Shown here piece by piece: positions 54,517-64,000 of a stretch of DNA of 64,000 nucleotides (position 1 is its first letter; each line of letters begins with the position of its first letter). The DNA is from Symbiodinium natans (taxonomy: Eukaryota; Sar; Dinophyceae; Suessiales; Symbiodiniaceae), in NCBI GenBank assembly GCA_905221605.1, contig CAJNDS010000779.1, positions 1,047,001-1,111,000 of the forward strand, written 5' to 3'. The translations under genes were made by a program, and so were the position numbers. The notes beneath the pieces were generated by a model, which ran no database searches, was not told the origin of the DNA, and worked only from the letters and a program-made list of their open reading frames with translations.

Positions 54517-55271
54517 TGGGTTTGCGCTTCAAGCATGTGGCATTCAGGAGGGTTGTCTCTTTGAGGTGTGGGGTACAAGGTGTCCCGAGCTCCTAAACGG
54601 TGTTTTTTGTTAAGTCACTGTGAAGTCTATGGACTTTCCTCGGGTTATGGACAGCTAGTGCATTGAGGCGTAGCAGGGCTGATGCATCTTTGTTTCCCAG
54701 TTTACGACAATAAGGGACCCGTGGTAGACCCCCAAATAGTAGGATCCCCGTGAAATCAGAACCCCATAAGGCACCCCAAATATCGCAAACTCCCACTTCG
54801 TGATGGAGCAGGCCTCCTCCTATCTCTGGCCCACGCTGTGCGCCAGAAGCGCGCTTGCCAGGCCTTCCACCGGAGGCGATCCCGCGCGAAACCCGCAGAA
54901 GTAATAGTACAATTCGAAAATCCCCACTGTTCCTAAAGCTATATTGCCATTTGCTGGGCGCGGTGGTCGTCCGACTGGGCAAAATTACTCTGACGAATTC
55001 TTGGGGTATTCTCTGCAACTCCAGTAGGGGCTCCTTGCAGGATCCTTTCTGGGCACTCATGGGGGTACTCCGCGGCATTCACGGGGGCCCATAATTTCGA
55101 GAATCGCCATTGGGCCTCTTGTGTACATGCTCTGCGGTTTTTTCGCAGGCACCCTTCGCTGGCTGAGTTTGCATTGAATTTGGAGGGCTTCCCGCCGACG
55201 GCCACCAACGAGGAGACTGGAAATAGCCACACGGATGACTGTGTGTGCTCTCTCTCTCTGTCTTTGTCTCC

Positions 55272-55303
<32 letters not shown>

Positions 55304-56275
55304 GTCTCTCTGTCTCTGTCTTTGTCTGCTTGGCCCCTTGTCCGCCTGGCCCTTGGCGTTTATCAAGATCAGTATGTTGAATGGGCTGATGCTTTGCCTT
55401 GCCAGGTTGATATGCTCTAGGGGCCACGTCTCGCCTGAACGGGGGGCGAAGGATTCACCCTACTTGTAGGACCCCCCCCCGCCACCTCAAGAAAAGCGCA
55501 AATGTCAGGCCGGAGCCTTGCACCAGTTATTATGCCTATGCGCATGGCTTTCATGAACACGATTCTCATGTTGTTAAGTGCATCTTGCCCATCTTGCTTG
55601 TAAAAAGGAGCAGATCCTGGAGTTTGTTCGACAGGGTTTTGGCCGAACCCTCAGTCCCAATTCTGTGCGGCCCGGGTTTTCGGCTTCGTGCGGAAGTCTT
55701 ACGCCATGCATGTAACCCTTCCACTGACAAGCAGCCACATGGTCCCTAAACCCCGAGCGGCTAAACCCTAAACCATGAACCGTAAACTCTAAACCCTAGA
55801 CCTGAAAGTTTTAACACCAGCACGAAGCCAGCGTTCGTGCCTTTCCGCGCCGTGTGCCGGCCCTGAAGTTTAAATGTTTTAAATACATTCCTGCAAAGCA
55901 CCGCATCATTGTTTGACAATGGTTTCAGCTGTACATGGGGGGTGCTGGCGTTCTCGCACTAAGGGATCAACGATCTGCAGGTCTCCGTGTGCTACGACTA
56001 CAGGAGCAGGTGCTTGGCTCGAGCTTTGCACAAGCAGTAGCAATTGCTTGTGCCACAAGGCACCGGAGGCATGCATCATGTGCATCAGCTGGGGCTGGCA
56101 CGTGGGAGCCGCATTCGCTGAGTTGTTTTAGACTAGTTCCCATATCGTGCCAGAATCAAGTGTCTGATGCCTCTTGCTCCTGAGTGGAGTTGATGCCTCT
56201 GAGCATCGAGGCGTCGACGTGTGCGAGAGCTACTGGAGAAGATATTGGTCCGGCAAGATGCACTGGCAGGCGCGC
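54517..56275. other. No recognised gene; dispersed repeat and TCTC tract
   Basis: Segment 54715-54785 is about 75 percent similar to 58146-58223 (ATAGTAGGATCCCC / GTAGTAGCATCCCC, followed in both by CC-rich ends), so a dispersed repeat is present. TCTC microsatellite at 55246-55325. No open frame shows a family motif. Confidence 0.5.
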
Positions 56276-56545
56276 CTGAAACCCCAAACCCTCAACCCTC
56301 GGCATGCCCGAACGGGCTCTACAGCAAGACCATGGGACACGGTCCGAGTGTGAGCGATTAAACCCTAAAACCGTCGGGAGCGAAAAAGCCCTAAACCCTA
56401 AACCCTCAACCCTCAACCCTCAACCCTAGACCCTAGACCCGAGACCCTCAACCCTCAACCCTCAACCCTCAACCCTAAACCCTCAACCCTCAACCCTAAA
56501 CCCTAAACCCTAACACCCTACACCCTGAACCCTCCACCCTGAACC
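56276..56545. repeat. CCCTAAA / CCCTCAA degenerate array
   Basis: Mixed CCCTAAA, CCCTCAA, CCCTAGA and CCCTGAA units over about 250 bases, interrupted by single-copy sequence at 56295-56360. Confidence 0.93.
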
Positions 56546-56608
56546 TCTAGAGGCTTCAGGGAGAGCCTTGTAAGCTCCCCGGGTGCTGCGGGAAAGAAGC
56601 GCCGCGAG

Positions 56609-56699
56609 GAGCCTATGCGCCGGAGCTGGCCGGCAGCTCCTTTGGACTTCGAGGCTTAGGACTGGCAGAGGAGGAGCAGCTCGGCATGTTCTCGCATCT
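56609..56699 (+). CDS. Single exon-like segment
   Basis: Follows GCGAG|G and reads AYAPELAGSSFGLRGLGLAE, then EEQLGMFSHL, ending at a possible GT donor (GTTTCCTGGGG) that leads straight into a poly-G tract (56706-56765). No family recognised and the neighbouring exons were not found. Confidence 0.35.
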
Positions 56700-57144
56700 G
56701 TTTCCTGGGGGGGGGGGGGTTTAAGGGGGGGGTTTTGGGGGGTTTTTTGGGGGGGGGTTTGGGGATTTCATTGGGGTGGTTTGGGGGATTTAGGGAGTTT
56801 AGGGTTGGAGGTTTGGGATGAGGCCGGGCGGGGTCTGTGGGTTTTGCATTCGGGCTGCTGCTTGCGGAGAAGGGCCATGTGGGAAGCTTGTGGAGGCTCG
56901 TGGGATCATGGCCAGACCTTCCAACACCGATGTCTTTCCAACTTTCCCCTCCTGAGGCCCGCCAGGCCCTGCACATCTCAACTGAAAGATACCACTTCAG
57001 GCGGACATTTTACATGCAACAATATCGAAGGGCTAACAGTTCAGCCGCCAGAACTGAAGCCCCAAATGCCGTCAGCGCTTCTTCATTCTGACCCTGAAGC
57101 CCTAACCCTGGGAACTCTCCGCCGAGGCGGGAGGAAGTGAGGCG

Positions 57145-59272
57145 CGTTGAGCTCGGGGGAGGTTTTCAACGCGGTGATCTCCGAGCCCGGGAGGGGTTGA
57201 AGAGCTTTTGAGGTTGCTGCCAGACCCAGAAGCAAGCTGCACTCTGGCAGGTCTTGGCTGGAGCCGGGCGAGCACTCGCTGAAGAATGCGGGCTCGGTGT
57301 TTGTGCCTTGGTTCTGCAGGCTGAGGGATGTTTTGGGTCGAGAGGATGAGAGAGAGTGAGCCCTGGAGCAAGAAAGGTTTCGGGGTAAGTGGCCCTCAGG
57401 GATTCAAAAGGGCAAAAAGGGCCGGAGCCGGGTTGGAATTTCGTGACAGGTAGAGTCAGCATTTTATCATGGCCGGGTGCTTTAGGCCTTCATTGCTATA
57501 TGCTCTTACGAAAAGGCGTGGCCCCTTTTCATGTGTAGCACCCTGTGGCCAAAAAAAAGGCGCTTTGAGTCTCACTTCCAGGCATATGTCCCAGCTCCTG
57601 GTTCAACAAGGTTTGAGGGTTGCAGCGTATGGGTACAAGCGACGCGAGCTGATGCCGTGTCATACATGTCAAGCGATCAAAGGTGGCCCAATATCTGGAG
57701 AGGTTGTCCTCGATGGCCCAGGGCTGTATTCCCGTGTGCTCAGCTGTTGATCTGCTGGGCAGGCTAAGGTCTCTTGAATGTCCATGGCAGTGCTCCTAGA
57801 AAGGGTTCCGATAGGAAGGGCTCGGTTCAGTCGCCATTTAGGTTCAACCCCTTGGCAAGGTCATCTTTCCACACAACTACGATCTGCAGTCTGCCCGGCA
57901 ACACTTCACCAACGAAGCGGCGCCGGGCCCAGCATGGTCCTCTCAACATCCCGCAAGCCTCCCAGATTCTCCATATGACGATGAGAATCATGAATCTCCC
58001 GGTCCTTGAGGAAAGGTACGGGGGTTTACGATATCAGGGGTGCCTTATGGGGAAGTTAGGGTGCCACTTGAGTGCACACGGCTGCCAAGCCGACATCGTC
58101 ACTTTCGTGTTCGCCCCATGTGGAGTGCTTCAACGAGGAATATATGGGGGTTTGCGGCCCCAGTATAGATCCCCAAGTAGTAGCATCCCCTGATAATCAG
58201 GACCCCAATAGGGTACCCCCATGTGCAGTCGCGGCCGCTTTTTGCTTTCTGTTTTCTTTGCGATTCGATGCCGAGAAGCGGCTCCCGGGTTCCTCGGGTC
58301 CGTTGCCGTTTTGGGGGTCTTTAGGGTCCAAAGGACCCTGAAGCCCAGAGCGCCCTGAAGCCTTAATTTCTCGAGGTGCGGAGCGTGACCCCGCGTGCCA
58401 AGGCCCAAGGGACCAGAGGGGTCTTCGGGGGGCTGCTCTCCATTTCAGATCTCGGGTTTTTCTTCCCACAATAGGGGGGGTAATTCCCGGCCTCACAAAG
58501 AGGGTGCTGTAACTGGTTTGAGTCGTGTGCGCCAGATGCCCATGCTGCCACACTCGATGACGCCCGAGTTCCTCCCCAACGCGCCGTTGCACTGGGCGGG
58601 CTCGGCTTAACAACGACTTGAGGTTACAGGGTTTGGCACTTCATTTGCGGAAATTTAGTTCTCTTCAGTCGTACACTATTATTCTATTCCCACGGCCCCA
58701 GAAAAGAATTGTATTTTGAGGCGTTACAATCAATATCCAAAGTCTGGGTTTTTCAGGGGCTTACAGGGTGAAGAGAGCACTTCTATGAGACAGGCGTTGT
58801 CAGTATTCTTCCCTCAGTTCCTTATGCATTTGCCGTGTATTCGTGCGCCGTTGAATGCAGAATGATTAAGGGTTCAACCGGGTTTCCTGAACTAGCCGCG
58901 ATAAGCACTCTGGCCGTTGAGACGTTTATGGTGCACCGGGCGCTCCGTATAAACTAGCCGTGTTCACCTTAAGATCCTTTCAAACATATTTTTTTCCCCC
59001 AGTAACTCTTGGTGTTAGACTGGATCAATTATGAGGGCGTTTCGGAACACATACAGACTTTATGCTTGGAGCTTTGGGAGCACCTGTCATCCAGCTTCTG
59101 GAGCTCGAGCCTTTGTTCAGAGTTCAGGGGCCTTTTTAAATCTTGCGAAGTCTTTTCAGTCAAGATAAATCTGGGGCGTTCGGTTTTGGACCTGTTGGGG
59201 AAGTGCCCCTGTGAACGTCGATACCGCCCCGGATACCCGAAGCCCTACTTTCAAGGCGAGTTGGGAGTTGGT
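57145..59272. other. No recognised gene
   Basis: Open frames on both strands without motifs. It holds the second copy of the dispersed repeat described for 54.7 kb (58146-58223), preceded at 58026-58050 by a partial inverted match (ATCAGGGGTGCCTTATGGGG). Confidence 0.4.
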
Positions 59273-60725
59273 GTAGGGTTTAGGGTTTGAAGTGGGTTCG
59301 AGCGAGATCGAGCCCACCTTCAACCGTCCTCCCCAGGTTTGCGACGATGGGAAAATGCACCAGTTGAGCCGTGGCTCCGTATTATCATGGACCTCCCAAA
59401 AAAGGCTTCAGTATAGGAATCCCGGTACGATCGCGTCGAGGCTGGTATAGGGGTATGTAAGGTGCTTGTCCCGAATTCCGTACCAAGAACTAGTAAGACA
59501 GTCTCTGAATCTGTTGGCCGCTTGGAGGACGTTCCCTGCTCAATCCCCCCTGCCCGTTTTGCAAGGTTTCCGAATGCCCAAGCAGCTGCTGGGGCCTCCA
59601 AATCTGAATCCCTTAAGTCTTCCTCCCCCCGCAGAGCGGTAGTGTGGGGAAGCCCTGCAATCTGACTCACCTTAAAACCACCCCACTCCGCAAGCCCCAC
59701 TTCACCGCAGCCTGTGCAAATTCGAACTTGGCTCTGAAACCTTTGTTTTCGGTGTGTTCCCAAGAGCTCGCCGGGGATGCCATGTTTGTGGTGTACCAGG
59801 CCACGGGCTTGCCCATGGCTCAACAAAACAGGAGGACATATTTTGTGCACCAACCCTGTAAGACCACTGGGGCCCTGGGCCGATGCCAACTTTCGAACAC
59901 AGAGACGCCTTTGCGGTCGAAGGCGCGCGGCATCGCCCCAACAATGCGAAGCGCTCGGTCCCAAAACTCCCCCCTCCCCCCCAAGATAAAACGCAAACCC
60001 CGAAACCCCCAACCCCAAGCATGGCTAGACGGGTGGCAAAACAAACCCTCAACTCTTCACCCCTAAACACTAAACCCTAAACCCTAACCCTAAACCCTAA
60101 ACTCTTCACCCCGAAACCCCGAAACCCTGAAGGCAAGACTCTAAAATGGAAAAGACGCCTCCTCTCAACGCTTGCAGAGGAAAGTCCGCGACGTGGCATG
60201 CGAGCCGCCTGAGGCGGGCTGGCCGTCTTCTGTCAGGGTCGGGGTTTTAGGGTTAAAGGTAGGGTTTAGGGTTTAGGGTTTAGGGTTTAGGGTCAGGTTT
60301 GTGGGACAAGTTGTGCTCCTCATCCCTGTTCTTGGTTTTGGGCTCACTGTGATATCAACAGGCCGCTAGGTTAGAGAATCTGCTCGAAAGCTTCGTGCCT
60401 GTCTCACGCTTGATTCAGAAGTATTATGATATGTATATAGTCATACATAAAGAATATTATGATACTCTTACATCACTATTTTACATTGATTGTGTCATCT
60501 TTTGTATTATTGCGTATATAAGTATATTCTTGCCTTACTATCTTACATCCATTCTCTTATCTTTTTGTATGGCTTTTAAAGAAGACCTAAAGCAACTGCT
60601 CTCACCCTAAACCCTAAACCCTAAACCCTAAACCCTAAACCCTAAACCCTAAACCCTGAACCCTGAACCCTGAACCCTGAACCCTGAACCCTGAACCCTA
60701 AACCCTAAACCCTAAACCCTAAACC
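59273..60725. repeat. Spacer with telomere-like arrays in both orientations
   Basis: CCCTAAA at 60064-60125, TTTAGGG at 60240-60296, and a long CCCTAAA array with a central CCCTGAA block at 60605-60727. A 200-base AT-rich piece lies at 60410-60590. The frame GDAMFVVYQATGLPMAQ at 59776-59826 is exon-like but unassigned. Confidence 0.8.
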
Positions 60726-61602
60726 CCAGAGGTGGCCTGGGAGCACCTGGGCCTCTCTTTGGGCTCCTTGGGGGTGCGTGCGGTGCTGGGCGCGGTCGCC
60801 GTGGTCGTCAGCACCTGGGCTACTTCGGGTTTAGGGTTTAGGGTTTAGGGTTTCCAAGATCCAGCTATGCCCTCAGCAGTGGAAAGCATGGTGCTTTAGA
60901 TCCGTGCATGTCCCCTGAGTGCTTCGTCCTGGCGTGACGATGCAAACCGTTGCAAAAGGGTTGAGGCAACAGCGCCCCTTTTTCTACCAGTATACTAAGT
61001 CTCGCCTGGTGAAGGCATCCCCTGCTTGTATAGGGTCGCAGGAAGGCTCTGCTATCAGGTTGCCGGCAGTTTCCCAGTCCGTTCTCAAAAAAGGGTTTAG
61101 GGTTTCGGGTTTAGCACACACGGGAGTCCGGATGCAAAAGAGGGTTTCGGGTTTAGGGTTTAGGGGTTTTAGGGTTGGGGGTTTAGAGTTTAGGGCTCAG
61201 AACGCTCTCGAATGGCATGGTTTTCGTCCCTGGCAGGCAGTGCAGTAAAAAAGGGCTTTCTGGGCAGAGTCTGGGTTTAAAGGAAACAGAGGGCTTTCTG
61301 GGCGCGCCTCCAGGATTTTCTCTAAAGGGCATTTTGGGTCTTTTTGTTGGGCTTCAGGAGGTTTTGGGGGGCTCTGGGGGGTGAGGGCTTCTGGGGCTTC
61401 CGAGAAGCTGTTGATTCCATCATGGGGTGGAGTCAAGATGGACTTTTCGGTGGTTTCGGGGAGAGCAATACGTGGCCTGTTTCAAGGGAATCTGCTGAGG
61501 GAGTCTGTTCAGTTATTCTCTTGACACGATCGCTATGGATTCTTGGCAATGCTTGTGTGCGTCCGGGTTCTGCCCTTCTGAACCAGCAGCCCGCGGTCAT
61601 GT
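60726..61602. other. Spacer with scattered TTTAGGG
   Basis: TTTAGGG runs at 60828-60855, 61095-61115 and 61140-61195. No gene is recognised. Confidence 0.5.
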
Positions 61603-61603
61603 T

Positions 61604-61770
61604 TCAGGGTGTCACAGGAAGCCCGAGAGCTTCAGGATCAGAATCCCAAGCAAGGCTTCATTGCGATTGCCGCGGCGGTCTTCCTGCCCCTGGCCACGTA
61701 CTCCATCAACTACGTGGACCAGGCGCCTCAGAAGCCCCCAAAGCCGAAGCCGGCTTTTTCTGGGGTTTAG
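61604..61770 (+). CDS. Exon with a predicted membrane segment
   Basis: Opens after TTTCAG|G and reads VSQEARELQDQNPKQ, then a hydrophobic stretch GFIAIAAAVFLPLATYSINY, then VDQAPQKPPKPKPAFSG. The frame reaches TAG only inside the TTTAGGG array (61764-61800), so the exon either ends just before it or uses that stop. It would be a small single-pass membrane protein or part of one. Family not recognised. Confidence 0.4.
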
Positions 61771-62567
61771 GGTTTAGGGTTTAGGGTTTAGGGTTTAGGG
61801 GCCATTGGCCCAAGGTTGCGTCGAATCTCCTTCTGAACGGCTGTTGCAAGGAAGAGTCTGTTGCAGGTAAAGTTCGGCGTTCCAAGTTTTCGGCTGGCGC
61901 GCCCAGCCTTGCTTTGCTTTCGCTTGAAGGCTGTGGGGATCCTCCACGAACTCGATGTAGCCCCTACATCCTAGAGTCGCCAGCTCCTGCCTCGCACCGT
62001 TTGAACGCAAGCCCAGCCCACCTCTTCTAATCACCCCCCTGAACCCTAAACCCTAAACCCTAAACCCTAAATCCCTGATCCCCTACCCCTCCAGAAAGCC
62101 CGAAGCCGCACCCCTAAAGGCCGGTAGCCTGCCAACCGGCGTGATGATGCACCCTGGCAGGGCTACAGGGCAGTGCTTTGTTTTGGGGCTGTTTGTTTGG
62201 AGGTTTCGCTTTGACTGTTGGCCGCGTTGCCTTGAAGGCTGCGGATTTTCCTTTGTGTGACTGGGGTGAGGGGGGCTGCGGGTCTTCTAAAGTTATCCAG
62301 CTCGGCCCTGAAGCACGACAGGATATGAGTGTCGGTGTCCAAGGTCCGTCATGGGCATCCTGGTGATGACGGCCGCTTGACAGCAAGTCTGGGTCTTGCG
62401 GGGTCCTTTGCCCTCAGGTTGCAGTGGGCCCGGAAAATCTTGGCTTTTTGTGCTTTTTCAAGACCTTCCGCTTCCGAAATCGCCAAGACCCCCTCCCCCC
62501 CGCAGCCTGGCTTGGGGTTGGGGCCGGCCAGCAAGACACCTGGCCACTGAGGTGAACTGGATGATTG

Positions 62568-62843
62568 GCTTGCTGCACATCTTCGCCAGGATCTCAGAGC
62601 CCCAAGCCCTAAACCCCAAACCCCCTAGTCTGGATTCTACCGGAGCCTTGCCAGCGCGTGCGCCACTGTGAGAGTCGAAACCCTACTGTAAACCCCCCAA
62701 ACCCCCCGAAGGCGCTCTGAAAGCCATCCCACGCCCACACTGCCGCCAGGTTTCCTCCAAGGTTGGCTTCACCCGCCGGGACCGGGAGGGCATCCTGATT
62801 TTCAAGGTGCCGGTCTGGGCGGCTCTCCAGGGTACTATTTTGT
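62568..62843 (+). CDS. Exon-like pieces with a terminal exon
   Basis: 62572-62625 follows CTGAG|G and reads VNWMIGLLHIFARISE. 62751-62843 follows GCCAG|G and reads VSSKVGFTRRDREGILIFKV, PVWAALQGTIL and a stop, with AATAAA-like sequence 70 bases further on. They could be the 3' end of the gene whose membrane exon lies at 61.6 kb, but phase cannot be proved. No family recognised. Confidence 0.35.
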
Positions 62844-63480
62844 GAGTGTGTTGTTTTTCCAGTTATTCGTAGTGCAATTCTTGATCTTATTCTTGTGGTG
62901 TGAATCTACATGACCAATAAAATGCAACTGACAGTAGCCCTCCAAGTAAGGCTCCGAGGAGCCACGTAGGATCGAAAAAGGTGTTTCGGTCTTTTGGGCT
63001 TCTCAGTGGGGTGGGGAAGGGATATAGGTGATTTGGCACGGGTTGGGCATAACCTTAATAGAAATCCCACAAACACTAAGAAGAATCCTACTAAATTAAA
63101 TTGCGAAGAATCCTATGAAAGTTAATCAGAGTTCGAATAGAATTGGTAGGGTTTCATGAAATATAAGAGCAGTCCTATGAGAATCCAATTCATGCTAAGA
63201 AGAATTTACTAATGTTAGTAAGCGTTCGATAAGACATACTAGGGGTCTTAGTACAATTGAATAAGAATGCTATGGACATTCATAGGAATCATTTTAACAA
63301 ACAGAGGGAATGGAGGCATTTGTAGGGGAAACCAAGGAAACACACCCAAAATTCTCACGAACTTCAGAAGCAAAAGGATTCTGATTAAGATTCAGAGAGT
63401 CCTATCATCATACAGAGGGAATAGAGGTTTTCCCTAAGGGAAAACCGAGGACATTTGACAAAACAAATCGCGGAAAAACA
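62844..63480. other. AT-rich tract of short, diverged repeats
   Basis: Low-GC DNA with many variants of TCCTATGA, AGAAGAAT and AATAGAAT elements (63075-63440). No open frame of note. It looks like an old, decayed tandem repeat. Confidence 0.5.
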
Positions 63481-63559
63481 GTTGGCCAAAAAACAGCTCC
63501 ACCCATTTGGGCCTTCCCTGGCGTATTTCGTGCAGTAGGCCTTGCAGCAAAACCCTACA

Positions 63560-63645
63560 CCGAAGCCTAAACCCTAAACCCTAAACCCTAAACCCTAAAC
63601 CCTAAACCCTAAACCCTAAACCCTAAACCCTAAACCCTTAAAGCT
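63560..63645. repeat. CCCTAAA array
   Basis: Eleven near-perfect units. Confidence 0.97.
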
Positions 63646-63745
63646 GTCCGAGGGCTCGCGAGGGCAACTTCCGCACACCTCGGCGCTCGGAACCTTCAAA
63701 TCTAACCGATCCTCTTTCGGCCAAGGGCCCGAAATCTGACGAGAG

Positions 63746-63818
63746 AGTATGACAATAGTATGATAATAGTATGATAATAGTATGATAATAGTATGATAAT
63801 AGTATGATAATAGTATTG
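63746..63818. repeat. TATGATAATAG 11-bp tandem repeat
   Basis: Six copies of the 11-base unit, the first with ACAATAG. T-rich TTGTTG sequence follows to the window end. Confidence 0.97.
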
Positions 63819-64000
63819 TTGTGGTATTGTTGTTGGCATTTTCGTTCTCACGAGGTTCTTTTCATTGCTGGGATTATGATTATTTCTTGTTGTTGCTATT
63901 CTTCTTGTTGTTGTTATTGTTATATAGTGTTGCTGTTGTTCTTATTCTTCTTTTTGTGGTTATTGTTATTGCCATTGCCGCTGTCATTCTGATGACATAG

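Overview
The window looks like nuclear DNA of a dinoflagellate, probably of the Symbiodiniaceae type. That placement rests on sequence character, not on any database hit. Every exon chain I could reconstruct uses 3' splice sites of the AG|G type with a mixture of GT, GC and GA donors. The DNA is strewn with CCCTAAA/TTTAGGG arrays inside introns and spacers. Gene units are tandemly duplicated, and retroelement remnants of several families fill much of the rest.

Layout. 1-7.1 kb: minus-strand Ty1/copia element whose polyprotein frame is open for more than 2,150 codons and runs off the left edge; its C-terminus carries an unusual extension with a predicted zinc ribbon. 7.5-13.1 kb: mostly non-coding, with the first telomere-like arrays. 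13.16-15.08 kb: a nine-exon segment of a DHHC-type S-acyltransferase gene, readable exon by exon. 17.75-20.76 kb and 31.1-34.0 kb: mosaics of LINE reverse-transcriptase tails, partly permuted and duplicated. 20.8-21.8 kb: arrays of short hairpin repeats with a covarying stem. 22.8-30.3 kb: a GT25-like glycosyltransferase ORF with a basic tail, followed on the same strand by a near-complete LINE (ORF1-like frames, then a 1,349-residue endonuclease/RT/zinc-finger ORF). 34.1-37.5 kb: tandem array of calcineurin-like metallophosphoesterase genes (two nearly full units plus an orphan tail). 37.9-42.0 kb: a gene that joins a duplicated cysteine module, a GT8 glycosyltransferase, two cold-shock domains and an R3H domain. 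43-48.5 kb: low-complexity sequence plus unassigned exons. 48.8-54.0 kb: a duplicated unit with a 164-residue orphan protein; the two copies differ by a telomere-like array, a foldback insertion and an RT fragment. 54-64 kb: repeat-rich sequence with scattered exon-like pieces.

The host genes do not form an obvious pathway. Two patterns matter most. First, there is an unusual GT8-cold shock-R3H fusion. Second, telomere-like repeats behave as insertions: one array sits between 14-bp direct repeats, and another is present in only one of two recent duplicates. Because TTTAGGG contains a ready-made TTTAG|GG acceptor, these arrays may be a source of dinoflagellate introns.
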